Origin: Streptomyces spectabilis
Lineage (GTDB): Bacteria > Actinomycetota > Actinomycetes > Streptomycetales > Streptomycetaceae
NCBI RefSeq assembly: GCF_008704795.1
Contig: NZ_CP023690.1
Location: 186,001-250,000 of the forward strand
Reading direction: 5' to 3'
DNA: 64,000 nt
Shown here: positions 1-9,031 of the stretch, one piece after another
Numbering within the stretch: position 1 is the stretch's first letter
How the letters are laid out: every line of letters starts with the position of its first letter
Program-made: the position numbers and the translations under genes
Notes under the pieces: model-generated
Told to the model about the DNA's origin: nothing
Seen by the model: the letters and a program-made list of their open reading frames with translations, nothing else
The model's database searches: none

Positions 1-1746
1 CCCGAACAGCGCTACACCGACCGCCTCGCCCACCTCACCTGGACCCCCGCGCCGCCGCCCACGCTGGAGCGGACCACCGCCCAGCAGTGGCTGGTTGTGG
101 CCCCACAGGACACTCTGTGGAGCGAGCGCCTGCACCTCATGCTCAGCAAGCATGCCGCAGGCAGCCACCTGCTCAGCTGGCCCTGTGGCCGCCCGCTCGA
201 CCCGGAACAGCTCACCAAGACCCTGGACGACGACAGCCGGCCCTCGCCCAGCCATGTGCTGCTCGCCCTCAACGGCGAGGACACACAGGCCGCCGCGGAC
301 GGTGGCCGCGCCGCCGTACTCCGCGTGCTGACCGTGCTCCGCACGCTGGCCGCCCGCCCGACGCCGCCCCGCCTGTGGGTGCTGTGCCGGGCGGACCAGC
401 CGCTGGCCGCCGCCGGAGTCCGCGGGCTGCTGCGCACCGCCGCCTTCGAACACCCCGAGCTGAAACCCAGCAGCCTGGAGCTGTCCGGCAGCACCGCCCT
501 GGAGGCCGTTCTGCCAGACCTCTTGAAGGAGCCCACCCCGGTCACCGAAATCTCCTGGCACCACGGCGCGCGCGGCCTCACCCAAGTCCGCCGCGGTCCC
601 GGGCCACGCCACCCGGCGAGTCCGCCCTCCCCGTTGGTCCGCCCCGACGGCGGCTACCTGATCACCGGCGGCCTGGGCGGGCTGGGCCTGCTCACCGCCC
701 GCCGGTTCGCGGAACGCGGCGCCTGCCGCCTCGTCCTGGCCGGCCGCAGCGCGCCCGGCCCGGAGGCCGAACGGGCCCTGGAGGAACTACGCACGGCCAC
801 CGGCGCCGCCGTCGAGGTGGTTCTCGGCGACATCGCCGAGGAAGACACCGTCCGCCGGGCGCTCGCCGCGGCCCGCGCCAACGGGGCCATGCTGCGGGGC
901 ATCATCCATGCGGCCGGGGTGGTGGAGGACGCCACCCTCACCAACCTCGACACCGCCCTGCTGGACCGGGTCTGGCGCGGTAAGGCCGAGGGCGCCTGGG
1001 CACTGCACCGCGCCACCCTCGGCGCGGAGCTGGACCACTTCGTCCTCTACTCCTCCATCGCCTCCCTGATCGGCTCCCCGGGGCAGGGCGCCTACGCGGC
1101 CGCTAACGCCTTCCTCGACGCCCTGGTCACCCACCGCCTCGCCCTGGGCCTGCCTGCCACCGGTATCCACTGGGGCGCCTGGTCCCAGGTCGGCCGCGGC
1201 CAACACCTCGTCGACCGCGGCTTCGTGATGATCAACCCGGGCGACGGCACGGACGCCTTCGAGCGCATCCTGACCGAAGGGCACCACCAGATCGCCTACT
1301 CACCGATCGACGCCGCCGTGTGGACCGCGCCGTACCCGGCCCTCCGCCACTCCACCCTCCTGGCCGAGCTGCTCACCGACGCCCCCGCCGCCGTGGACGA
1401 TACGTCTCCAGTGCGCGACGCGGTCCTCACGACGGACAACGCCGCCGAACGCCACCAGCTCCTGCAGGACTTCGTCATCGACCAGGTCCGTGAACTGCTC
1501 GGCAATACCGCCCGCCACATCGGTGCCCACACCAGCCTGGTCGTTCTGGGCCTGGACTCGCTCGGCGCCGTACAGCTCCAGCAACGCCTCCAGAACGCGC
1601 TGCACATCAAGATCAAGCCCGGCGTCATCTGGGTCAACCCCAGTGCCGCGGCCCTGGCCGACGCGCTGCTGGAGGCCATGAAGCTCCCTCCGACGCCGCA
1701 CGACCACACCCCTGCGCACGACGACCTCACTGTGGAGGGCCGTTGA
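1..1746 (+). CDS. Type I polyketide synthase, C-terminal part (KR-ACP), 5' end outside window
   Basis: The frame is open from the first base, so this is the last part of a modular PKS (581 residues visible). After about 200 residues of KR structural subdomain comes the catalytic ketoreductase: the NADPH loop GGLGGLG near residue 222, HAAGVVED near 305, and the active-site block with YSSIAS and GQGAYAAANAF near 350-370, so Ser and Tyr are present. The acyl carrier protein follows with LGLDSLGAVQL; the pantetheinylated Ser is at about 1558-1560. The protein stops about 55 residues after the ACP core with no thioesterase, so chain release must use another protein or a cyclising partner. The next gene starts one base after the stop, so the two are probably co-translated. 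KR stereotype cannot be judged by eye. Confidence 0.93.
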   Translation, partial: PEQRYTDRLAHLTWTPAPPPTLERTTAQQWLVVAPQDTLWSERLHLMLSKHAAGSHLLSWPCGRPLDPEQLTKTLDDDSRPSPSHVLLALNGEDTQAAADGGRAAVLRVLTVLRTLAARPTPPRLWVLCRADQPLAAAGVRGLLRTAAFEHPELKPSSLELSGSTALEAVLPDLLKEPTPVTEISWHHGARGLTQVRRGPGPRHPASPPSPLVRPDGGYLITGGLGGLGLLTARRFAERGACRLVLAGRSAPGPEAERALEELRTATGAAVEVVLGDIAEEDTVRRALAAARANGAMLRGIIHAAGVVEDATLTNLDTALLDRVWRGKAEGAWALHRATLGAELDHFVLYSSIASLIGSPGQGAYAAANAFLDALVTHRLALGLPATGIHWGAWSQVGRGQHLVDRGFVMINPGDGTDAFERILTEGHHQIAYSPIDAAVWTAPYPALRHSTLLAELLTDAPAAVDDTSPVRDAVLTTDNAAERHQLLQDFVIDQVRELLGNTARHIGAHTSLVVLGLDSLGAVQLQQRLQNALHIKIKPGVIWVNPSAAALADALLEAMKLPPTPHDHTPAHDDLTVEGR

Positions 1747-1747
1747 C

Positions 1748-2734
1748 ATGACGGAACACACACTCCGCACCCCCCAGCCCATCCCGGCAACACCGCCTCC
1801 CGCAGCGGCCGCCGGCTGGTGGCGCCGCCCGGTCCTGTACTTCGCGGCCGCCGGAATCCTGAGCCCTCTCATGGGGGCCTACGTCATGGTCCGGTGGCTC
1901 ACCACAGACGGGTTCCACCCCAGGACCGGCGACACTTCCGCCCTCAGCACCGCAGACCAGATCAAGGTTTGGGCCGGGCAGGGCGGAGTCCTCCTCATCG
2001 CCGTCGCGCTCATCGTGTGCGCCGTCCTGCACTGCCGACGGCACCGCACCTACACCTTCGAAGCCGCGCTGTGCACCGGCTACGCATCGGTGTTCTGGAT
2101 GGGGCCGCTGCTGCAGTTCCGGCACCACGGCACGCTCTACAACCCCGCAACGATCCATGTCCCCACGTGGGGACCGCACATCCCCGGATGGAGCAGCCCG
2201 GACGCCGCGAGCCAGATAGAACCGCTGTTCGGTGCGGGGGTTGGATTCCTGACCAGCGGCATCTGGCCCGTCGTCACGGCCTTCGCGGTATGGCTGGTCC
2301 TCCTGCGCCGACGCCCCCACCTGAGCGGGATCCGCTTCATCCTCGCAGCCGTGGCCGTCGGAGCCGTCGTCGACGTCGTACTGGAATGGCTCTGGATCCT
2401 CTCCGGCGTCTGGTCCTACCCCGCCGGGTTCCCCGCCCTCACCCTCGCCGCAGGCGCCTGGTACCAGATGCCCGTCTACTACGCCGTGATCATGGGCCTG
2501 CTGTGGGCCACCGTCCCGTACCTGGTCTGGCGTCACTACTCCCAGCACGGCCCCGGATCGACGATCACACGGGGCGTCCACCGGCTCCCCAGCCGCCTGC
2601 ACACCACGGCCCGGACACTCGCGGGCATCGGCTTCATCAACGTCTGCGCCCTGAGCATCGCCGCCAGCTACTGGCTGGTCAGCCTCATCCCCGGACAGCA
2701 ATGGCCGGACAGCTTCCCCTTCCCCCTGGTGTGA
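1748..2734 (+). CDS. Polytopic membrane protein, AveC spirocyclase-like
   Basis: This 328-residue protein has roughly seven hydrophobic segments, for example VLYFAAAGILSPLMGAYVMV near the N-terminus, GGVLLIAVALIVCAVL, FAVWLVLLR, and a pair near the C-terminus. Its size, its topology and its place directly behind a thioesterase-less PKS resemble the AveC family, whose founding member in avermectin biosynthesis is a spiroketal cyclase. The resemblance is from memory of the family, not from an alignment, so the spirocyclase role is an inference. The start is one base after the PKS stop. An alternative is an unrelated membrane protein of unknown function. It would act in the cytoplasmic membrane on the released polyketide. 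Confidence 0.6.
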   Translation: MTEHTLRTPQPIPATPPPAAAAGWWRRPVLYFAAAGILSPLMGAYVMVRWLTTDGFHPRTGDTSALSTADQIKVWAGQGGVLLIAVALIVCAVLHCRRHRTYTFEAALCTGYASVFWMGPLLQFRHHGTLYNPATIHVPTWGPHIPGWSSPDAASQIEPLFGAGVGFLTSGIWPVVTAFAVWLVLLRRRPHLSGIRFILAAVAVGAVVDVVLEWLWILSGVWSYPAGFPALTLAAGAWYQMPVYYAVIMGLLWATVPYLVWRHYSQHGPGSTITRGVHRLPSRLHTTARTLAGIGFINVCALSIAASYWLVSLIPGQQWPDSFPFPLV

Positions 2735-2819
2735 ACGAGCACGCTGCGCACCGCGCGGCCCACAAGTTTCACGACGGCATACCCCATCCGCAGACCGCCA
2801 CAACCGCCGGGAGTCCGCG

Positions 2820-4274
2820 ATGCCCCGCTCCCCCTCGCCCCGGCGCCAGCACGCCGTCGTGCTCGGCGCCGGCATGGCCGGCCTGCTCGCCGGCCTGGCG
2901 CTCGCCGACCACTTCCCCCGCGTCACCATCGTCGACAGCGACAGCCTGCCCGCCGGGCCGCACTCCCGATCCGGCATACCCCAGGGCAACCACGCCCACG
3001 GCCTGTTCGTCCAGGGCCTGCGCGTCCTGGAACGCCTGCTGCCCGGCATCAGCAGTGACCTGGTGGCACGCGGCGCGGTCCCCGTTGACATCGGCGCCGA
3101 CTACGCCTGGGGCACGATCCACGGCTGGGGCAGCCGGTTCACCTCCGGCCACCACGTCCTCGCCGCAAGCCGTGCCCTGTTCGAATGGGCGGTTCGGCAA
3201 CGCGTCACCGCCCTGCCCCCAGTGTCCCTGCTCCCCCGGCACCGGGCAGAAGGACTCATCGGCACGGCAACAACGGTCACCGGCGTCACTCTGCGCAACA
3301 CTGACAACCGCCGCGCCGACACCCTGGACGCCGATTTCGTCGTCGATGCCACCGGACGCGGCTCCCGCGCCGCCCACTGGCTCGCGGCCCTCGGCCACCC
3401 CCGCCCGCCCACCACGGTCGTAGACCCCCACCTCGCCTACGCCACCAGGACCTACAAGATCCCGTACCCCCCACCGCCCTGGCTCGTTTGCTACCTCATG
3501 ATGACCGCCCCCGCCACCCGCGGCGGCATCATCTCCCCACTGGAAGGCGGCCGGTGGATCGTCACACTCGGCGGAATCGGCGACGACCAACCCACCAACG
3601 CCGAAGCCGACTTCCTCCCCTACGCACGGACCCTGCACCATCCGGCCCTCGCCGACGCCCTCGCCACCGCCACCCCGCTGACGCCCGTCACCACCACTCA
3701 CACCAGCGCCAACCGCCGTCGGCACATGGAGAACCTCACCACCCAGCCCCGCAACTTCGTCCTGCTCGGCGACGCAGCCTGCTGCTTCAACCCCATCTAC
3801 GCCCAGGGCATGACCGCCGCCGTCCTCGGAGCCGACCTCCTGCACCACTGCCTCGAACGGCACCACGGCCCAGACGGCCTCGCCGCCGCCTACCACCGGC
3901 GACTGGCCACACTCCACGACACCTGCTGGCTGCTCTCCACCACCGCAGACTCACGCTTCCCCACCACCGAAGGCCCCGCCCTGACCCCTACCCAACGGAT
4001 CCTGGGCCGCTACCTCACCCACGTCATCCGCGCCGGCACCCGCGACCCGCACGTCCAGAAAACCTTCCTCAACGTGGTGAACATGACCTCCCGTCCCTCC
4101 GCGCTGCTCACCCCAAGGCTCGTCACTCGGGTCGTGACCGCCCGCCCAGCCCGCCAACAGCCAGGACACAGCTGGCCACCCCCGGCGGGCGCCCCCAGGG
4201 GAACAGCCCCCGCACCAGCCAGGGCCACGACCGCCGACAACGCGACCACATACTGGTCACCGCCGCAGACGTGA
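2820..4274 (+). CDS. FAD-dependent monooxygenase (epoxidase/hydroxylase type)
   Basis: This 484-residue flavoprotein has the N-terminal Rossmann FAD motif GAGMAG (residues 17-22), followed by the acidic ribose-binding end VTIVDSD. The central FDA-type motif is DATGRGS and the second FAD motif is LLGDAACCFNPIYAQGMT near residue 320. The spacing fits the para-hydroxybenzoate-hydroxylase/squalene-epoxidase fold. Its position two genes behind the PKS suggests that it epoxidises or hydroxylates the polyketide. The C-terminal 50 residues are low-complexity (Pro, Ala, Thr) and may be unstructured. The gene ends 16 bases before the left terminus of an insertion sequence, so the rest of this operon may have been displaced. 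Confidence 0.85.
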   Translation: MPRSPSPRRQHAVVLGAGMAGLLAGLALADHFPRVTIVDSDSLPAGPHSRSGIPQGNHAHGLFVQGLRVLERLLPGISSDLVARGAVPVDIGADYAWGTIHGWGSRFTSGHHVLAASRALFEWAVRQRVTALPPVSLLPRHRAEGLIGTATTVTGVTLRNTDNRRADTLDADFVVDATGRGSRAAHWLAALGHPRPPTTVVDPHLAYATRTYKIPYPPPPWLVCYLMMTAPATRGGIISPLEGGRWIVTLGGIGDDQPTNAEADFLPYARTLHHPALADALATATPLTPVTTTHTSANRRRHMENLTTQPRNFVLLGDAACCFNPIYAQGMTAAVLGADLLHHCLERHHGPDGLAAAYHRRLATLHDTCWLLSTTADSRFPTTEGPALTPTQRILGRYLTHVIRAGTRDPHVQKTFLNVVNMTSRPSALLTPRLVTRVVTARPARQQPGHSWPPPAGAPRGTAPAPARATTADNATTYWSPPQT

Positions 4275-4290
4275 GCTTGTCCTACTGTTC

Positions 4291-5190
4291 TAGGTCCTGT
4301 CGTCAAATGACGATCTTGGGTGGTGGATCATGGTGGGGTGATACGTCGCCATGAACTGTCCGATGCCGAGTGGGAGTTCGTCCGGCCGCTGCTGCCCGCG
4401 TCGTTGCGGGGGCGCAAGCGGTTGGACGACCGGAAGATCCTCAACGGGATCGTGTGGAAGTTTCGCACCGGCACGGCTTGGCGGGACGTGCCCGAGCGGT
4501 ACGGGGCATGGGCCACGCTGCACACCCGTTTCCGGCGCTGGGCCAAGGACGGCACGTTCGAGCGGATGCTGCACGCCGCCCGGACCAGAGCCGACGCGGC
4601 AGGCGACATCGACTGGCTGGTGTCGGTCGACTCCACCATCGTGCGTGCCCACCAGCACGCGGCCGGGGCCCGAAAAGGGGGCCTCGCGCCCCCGGCCTCG
4701 GACGCTCCCGAGGCGGCCTGACCAGCAAGATTCATCTCGCCTGCGACGCGTTGGGCCGCCCGCTCTCCTTCACTGTCACCGGCGGGAACACCAATGACTG
4801 CATCCAGTTCACCGCCGTGATGGAGGCGATACGGGTGCCGCGCATCGGGCCGGGTCGGCCCCGCGTGCGGCCCACCCATGTCCTGGGCGACAAGGGCTAC
4901 AGCTCCAAAGCCATCCGCGTCTGGCTGCGACGGCGCGGCATCCGCCACACCATCCCCGAACGGGCCGACCAGATCCGCAACCGGCTCCGCCGCGGCAGCC
5001 GGGGCGGGCGACCGCCGACCTTCGACAAGGCGGCCTACCGGCAGCGCAACGTGGTGGAACGGTGCTTCGACCGGCTCAAGCAATGGCGCGGCATCGCCAC
5101 CCGCTACGACAAGACCGCCGAGTCCTACCAGGCAGCCATCACCCTCGCGTCGCTCCTGATGTGGGCGTGACACTTTCACGACAACCCCTA
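4291..5190 (+). mobile_element. IS5-family insertion sequence (IS427-like), about 0.9 kb
   Basis: The left end TAGGTCCTGTCGTCAAA (4291) and the reverse complement of the right end, TAGGGGTTGTCGTGAAA (ending 5190), match at 13 of 17 positions, so these are imperfect terminal inverted repeats. Both outer ends contain TA in a YTAR context (CTAG on the left, CTAA on the right), which fits the TA target duplication of this IS group. The only gene inside is a two-frame DDE transposase. The element sits immediately behind the FAD monooxygenase gene and marks the start of the mobile-element-rich stretch. Confidence 0.8.
4320..5170 (+). CDS. IS5-family transposase, two overlapping frames joined by a -1 frameshift
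   Basis: The first frame (from about 4320; a likelier start is the GTG near 4338) encodes the N-terminal domain, including LSDAEWEFVRPLLP and the first DDE aspartate in VSVDSTIVRAHQ. It then runs out of frame at 4719. The second frame carries SRGGLTSKIHLACD, the second Asp in VLGDKGYSS and the catalytic Glu in RNVVERCFDRLKQW, ending at 5170. The join lies at CGAAAAGGGGG (4671-4681), a typical -1 slippery run for IS427-type elements; shifting there gives a continuous product of about 280 residues. It is probably a programmed frameshift and a functional enzyme. Confidence 0.82.
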
Positions 5191-5231
5191 AAGCCTGTTG
5201 CAGAAGGCTGTGAGCTGGGCACCTTCTGGGT

Positions 5232-5830
5232 ATGGCTGGGGTGCTGAGGGCTGAGCGAGAGTGGGTGGAGACGTTCACCGGGCTGCGGTTCGGTGCCTTC
5301 CAGCGGCTGCTGAAGGTGGTGCGCGAGCGAGGCGGCAACGGCACCATGAGGGGGCGACCGTGGTGTCTGCCGCTGGGCGAGCGGGTGCTGCTGGTGGCCG
5401 TGTACTACCGCACGAACCTCACCATGCGGCAGCTGGCGCCGCTGTTCGGGGTCTCGCCGGCCACTGTGTGCCGAGTGATCCGAAAGCTGGGACCACTGCT
5501 GACGCTGGAGCCGGTGACGCCTCCGGCGGACGCAGCGGACCGGCTGTGGATCGTGGACGGCACGTTGATCCCGGTCCGCGACCGCACCATTGCCGCCTCC
5601 TCGCGCAACTACCGGTTCTCGGCGAACGTGCAGGTCATCATCGATGCCGACACGCGCCTGGTGGTAGCAACCGCCCGCCCGGCCCCGGGCAACAAAGGCC
5701 GACGCCCAGGTGTGGCGGAACTCCGGGCTGGCCCGGCACTGCGAGGGCGTCACCGTGCTGGGCGACGGCGCGTACTTCAACACCGGCCTGGTGGTGCCGC
5801 ACCGCAAACGCCAGCGGCGCGGTCCGCCAC
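5232..5830 (+). pseudogene. Broken IS5-type transposase
   Basis: The frame from 5232 encodes a DDE transposase with an HTH region (LAPLFGVSPATVCRVI) and the first catalytic Asp in LWIVDGTLIPV. Near 5697, after ARPAPGNK, a one-base insertion moves the reading into the next frame, where ADAQVWRNSGLA and the second Asp motif VLGDGAYFNTG continue to about 5810. Past HRKRQ no transposase sequence and no catalytic Glu can be found in any frame, so the 3' end is lost as well. The gene is a decayed copy. Its left terminus probably starts right after the neighbouring IS, at about 5190 (AAGCCTGTTGCAGAAGG). Confidence 0.75.
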
Positions 5831-6238
5831 TCCCCCGGGCACCACGTGCCACGGGGCGCACGCCAGCCGCCCGCACTACCGGAAACCCAGGACGGACTCC
5901 CCCGCGCCGGTGCCGCCCTCCGCAGCACGGTGATCTTTCAGCCGCCGGCGCAGATCCGCCCGCGGCCTCGGCGCTACAGCCCTTCCCCGGGACCGCACCC
6001 GCGGCGCCTGCGGCATGCAGCCTTCCTGGAACGAAGCCGCCGTACGGAACGCGGCGAAGAGCAACCACCGCAAGGCACCCCGCAAGCAGCACCCGCCCTG
6101 GGGCGACACTGCTCTGCCGTGCAGTGGCCACGTTTGTGACGGCGACCGGCAGTTAGGCAGAGCGGACCCAGGCCCGGCCCGGGCCTGACAAGGGCCCTCT
6201 CACCTGCGGCCCCGCCGGGCGGCTTCAACTGACCCGAA
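5831..6238. other. Non-coding stretch behind the broken transposase
   Basis: I see no gene here. All six frames give only low-complexity Pro/Arg/Ala translations without family motifs. No matching right terminus of the broken transposase element is visible. It is probably decayed mobile-element DNA. Confidence 0.5.
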
Positions 6239-6649
6239 TCAGGTGATTGAGGTCCTCATGGCCAGGAAGCTGGGCGCGGGGAAGCCGCTGGCCTCTCCCG
6301 TCCGCTGGGCGGTCGCCCTGCCACGGCCCCAGCCACCGGGCCGCTTGATGCCGCTGACGCCCCCACGGTGGGCCTTCCCTGTCCGAACGGCCCAGTCCGT
6401 CGGCCCGGCAGGCGGCGGGCGCTGGACCACAACCCAGAGCAGGGCCACGATACCGACCGCGCCCTGGATGGAGGCCCCGGCCAGCTCCCCCGCACCCGGG
6501 CTGTCCAACAGCCAGACCAACGGCGTCGAAACGATGCCCGCCGCCGCCAGCACCACGACCGCGATCTTCCGCCCCGCGTCATGCCCCCCCGCACATCCCC
6601 CTAACGGACCGCCAGCCCAGCATTCCGCTGCGTCATACGGGATCGCCAC
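6239..6649 (-). CDS. Small hypothetical membrane protein
   Basis: This 136-residue frame starts with GTG and has two clear hydrophobic segments, IAVVVLAAAGIVSTPLVWLL and GASIQGAVGIVALLWVVV, separated by a short SPGAGELA turn. A Gly/Arg-rich tail follows. The hydrophobic pattern is too regular for a chance frame, which is why I prefer it over the overlapping + strand frame. I do not recognise a family. It stands alone among mobile-element remnants and could be a remnant itself. Confidence 0.4.
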   Translation of the reverse strand: MAIPYDAAECWAGGPLGGCAGGHDAGRKIAVVVLAAAGIVSTPLVWLLDSPGAGELAGASIQGAVGIVALLWVVVQRPPPAGPTDWAVRTGKAHRGGVSGIKRPGGWGRGRATAQRTGEASGFPAPSFLAMRTSIT

Positions 6650-6682
6650 CTTGCCGTCAGACCGTCAGCACATACGGGGTTG

Positions 6683-6733
6683 GTACTGGTGGGCTCGCGT
6701 ATTTAACCGTCGCCGGTTCTTGGGGGAAGCCAG
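6683..6733. repeat. Degenerate copy of the recombinase-like gene tail (pairs with 10715-10766)
   Basis: GTACTGGTGGGCTCGCGTAT and what follows match 10715-10766 at roughly 40 of 52 positions in the same orientation. The second copy overlaps the 3' end of a recombinase-like gene on the - strand, so this copy is probably the remnant of a related gene. The transposon at 6759-9898 begins just after it. Confidence 0.55.
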
Positions 6734-6878
6734 GGCGATGCTGACTGTATGTAGCTAAGAGTCCGCGCAGATAGGCGCGGTGGTACCCAAACAGCGAGGC
6801 GGGTACTGGGCCCTGGCGATCACGGAGGTGCAACACTCTGTGATCATGGATTTGAGTGCCATTCTTAAGTAGACCCCC

Positions 6879-7706
6879 TCACTCGACGGCCACCGTCGCC
6901 TGCCATGCGCCCGGGCGCATGCCGGTCGCCTTCCGGAAGAACACCGAGAAGTTGGACGCGTCGGGGAAGCCGAGCGTGTTGGCGCAGGCGGCCGCGGTGA
7001 GGCGGTCGTGTGCGAGGAGCCGTTTGGCTTCCAGGACGATCCGATCGACGATGTACGCCTTCGCGCTGCGGCCGGTGACCTGCTGCACCGCTCTTGAGAG
7101 GGTGCGGGGCGCGTATCCCAGTGTCCGGGCGTAGTAGCCGGCGTCGTGATGTTCCCGGTAGTGCGCTTCGACGCTGGACCGGAACAGTCTAAACACCGGA
7201 TTGATCGACCGTGCTTCGGCGTGCGGGGGCCGGAGCCGGGCGATGAGCGCGGAGAGCAGGATCTCGGGCAGCTCCGTCGAGCTATCCCCTGGTGGGGCGG
7301 ATGCTTCGAGGAGGAGATGGTTGCGGGCGGTGTCGACGAACGGCCAGTCGGCGTCGGGAATGTTCCAGTGTGCAACCAGGTCCGGGGACCCGACGAGCTC
7401 CCGGGTGGCGTGGGTGACCGGCGCGGTCGGCACGAACAGCACGACGTGCCCAGCCACGCCAGCGATGTCATCCCATCGGTGCACAGCTCCAGGAGCGACC
7501 CACACCGCGGACCGCTCCTGGAGCGGATGTCGGAGGAAGTCCACGGTGACGGATCCGTGCCCGGCATCGACGACGGCGAGGACGTGGAAGTCGGCACGCT
7601 GTGTCCCGCCGTCGTTCAGCTCGCGAAGGCGGTCGAACGTCATGGTTTCGACAGTGGCGGCACGGCGCCCGACGGGCTGGTAGGTCATCTGCCGGATCAC
7701 AGTCAT
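6879..7706 (-). CDS. AraC-family transcriptional regulator
   Basis: This 275-residue protein has an N-terminal cupin-like sensor domain (VAPGAVHRWDD, GHVVLFVPTAPV) and a C-terminal double helix-turn-helix of AraC type. The HTH contains ARTLGYAPRTLSRAVQQVTG and the conserved end ACANTLGFPDASNFSVFFRK plus TGMRPGAW. I chose the ATG at 7706 (MTVIRQM) because GGTGGAA lies at a ribosome-binding distance. Starts at 7724, 7739 and 7826 are also in frame. It faces an alpha/beta hydrolase gene across about 110 bases, the usual layout of an AraC regulator and its target. Both lie inside a transposon-like unit. Confidence 0.85.
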   Translation of the reverse strand: MTVIRQMTYQPVGRRAATVETMTFDRLRELNDGGTQRADFHVLAVVDAGHGSVTVDFLRHPLQERSAVWVAPGAVHRWDDIAGVAGHVVLFVPTAPVTHATRELVGSPDLVAHWNIPDADWPFVDTARNHLLLEASAPPGDSSTELPEILLSALIARLRPPHAEARSINPVFRLFRSSVEAHYREHHDAGYYARTLGYAPRTLSRAVQQVTGRSAKAYIVDRIVLEAKRLLAHDRLTAAACANTLGFPDASNFSVFFRKATGMRPGAWQATVAVE

Positions 7707-7818
7707 CTGTCCAGTTTCCACCATCAGGCGACCAGTCATGCCGATGCCCCGGCACAGCGGCAGAGATTCAATGAACACACAGAACAACCGCCCCAGAACA
7801 CTGATCGAGAGATTCACG

Positions 7819-8595
7819 ATGAACACGACGCAGCAGCCGCTACTGCCCGCTTATGACCACCGGCCGGGGACCGGACCGACCCTGGTGTTTCTGCACTACT
7901 GGGGTGGATCCGCCCGCACCTGGGACCTCGTCGTCGACCGCCTGGCGGGACGCGACATGCTCACTGTCGACTTCCGCGGGTGGAGTCGCTCGAGCAACCT
8001 GGCCGGCCCTTACACCCTCCGCCAACTCGCCGATGACACGCTCGCCGTGATCGCCGACGCGGGCGTCACCGACTACGTCCTCGTCGGACATTCCATGGGT
8101 GGCAAGGTCGCGCAGCTCATCGCGGCGACCCGGCCCGTCGGCCTCCGGGGGATCATCCTCGTCGGTTCCGGTCCGGCGAAGCCCGCCGCAGGGATCACTC
8201 CCGAGTACCGGGAAGGCCTTTCCCACGCCTACGACTCCGACGAGTCCGTCGCCGGCGCACGGGATCACATCCTCACCGCGACCGAGCTGCCTGAATCGAT
8301 CAAGTCGCAGATCGCGACCGACTCGCGGGCCAGCACCGACGCCGCCCGCACGGAGTGGCCGCTGCGCGGCATCGCGGAGGACGTCTGCGAGCACACCCGC
8401 ATGATCAGCGTCCCCGCCCTCGTCGTCGCCGGGGAGAACGACCATGTCGAGCCCGTCGACGTGCTCGTCAACAACCTGGTGCCCTACCTCTCCGGAGCCG
8501 ATTTCACGGTGATTCCGAACACGGGTCACCTGATCCCGCTGGAAGCTCCGGCCGACCTCGTCGACGCAATCACGGCATTCGCACCAGCAGCCTGA
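7819..8595 (+). CDS. Alpha/beta hydrolase
   Basis: This 258-residue protein has an alpha/beta hydrolase fold with all expected elements: the oxyanion region LVFLHYWGGSARTW, the nucleophile elbow VGHSMGG (Ser near residue 96), the acid in VVAGENDHVEP and the His in NTGHLIPLEAP. It resembles haloperoxidase/esterase-type hydrolases; the substrate is unknown. The ATG at 7819 is preceded by GAGAG; an in-frame ATG at 7771 would add 16 residues. It is divergent from an AraC regulator, which probably controls it. It is probably transposon passenger cargo. Confidence 0.87.
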   Translation: MNTTQQPLLPAYDHRPGTGPTLVFLHYWGGSARTWDLVVDRLAGRDMLTVDFRGWSRSSNLAGPYTLRQLADDTLAVIADAGVTDYVLVGHSMGGKVAQLIAATRPVGLRGIILVGSGPAKPAAGITPEYREGLSHAYDSDESVAGARDHILTATELPESIKSQIATDSRASTDAARTEWPLRGIAEDVCEHTRMISVPALVVAGENDHVEPVDVLVNNLVPYLSGADFTVIPNTGHLIPLEAPADLVDAITAFAPAA

Positions 8596-8792
8596 CCATC
8601 TGCGCGGCCTGAAAATCGACTTCGTCCCCGATCACCCGCGGGACGCCCCGCCGCGTGACAGTGCGAGGCCTAGGCCCGACCCTCCCGCGTTGATACGCAC
8701 CCCAGCCAGACCTCTTGCCGCCGCCGACCGGGGCGACAAGCAGGTCGGTCTCATCGCCCGGCGCCGTGCCGAGACACGCTCAGCAGGTGGGG

Positions 8793-8890
8793 CCCTTGTT
8801 CATGGACTACCTGTAGGCCGGTGACGTCGAGGGTCTGCTGTCGCTCTACGAGCCGAGCAGCGACGACTTGACCGCCTCGTGGCCCGGGGA
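8793..8890 (+). pseudogene. Remnant resembling a SnoaL/NTF2-like protein
   Basis: One frame reads FMDYL, then an in-frame stop, then AGDVEGLLSLYEP. This looks like the first helix-turn of a SnoaL-like (NTF2 fold) protein. Nothing further of that family follows before the transposase. The whole stretch between the hydrolase and the transposase (8596-9031) shows no intact gene. The identification rests on a short motif. Confidence 0.25.
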
Positions 8891-9031
8891 CGTCTGCGGA
8901 CCAAGTTCGAGCCCGCGGCAAGGCCACGTGGCCTCTGACCTGATCGTCGTGGACACCAGCCGACGAGCAGCGCGAGTAGTTCTCCTGCCCAGAGCCGTGA
9001 CCACGATGCACATCACTCATTGGGGAGACCT

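Noticed and set aside
1727..3091. Long - strand frame opposite the AveC-like gene
   Set aside because: The + strand frame has clear membrane segments; the - strand translation is Gly/Asp/Glu-rich, typical of an antisense shadow.
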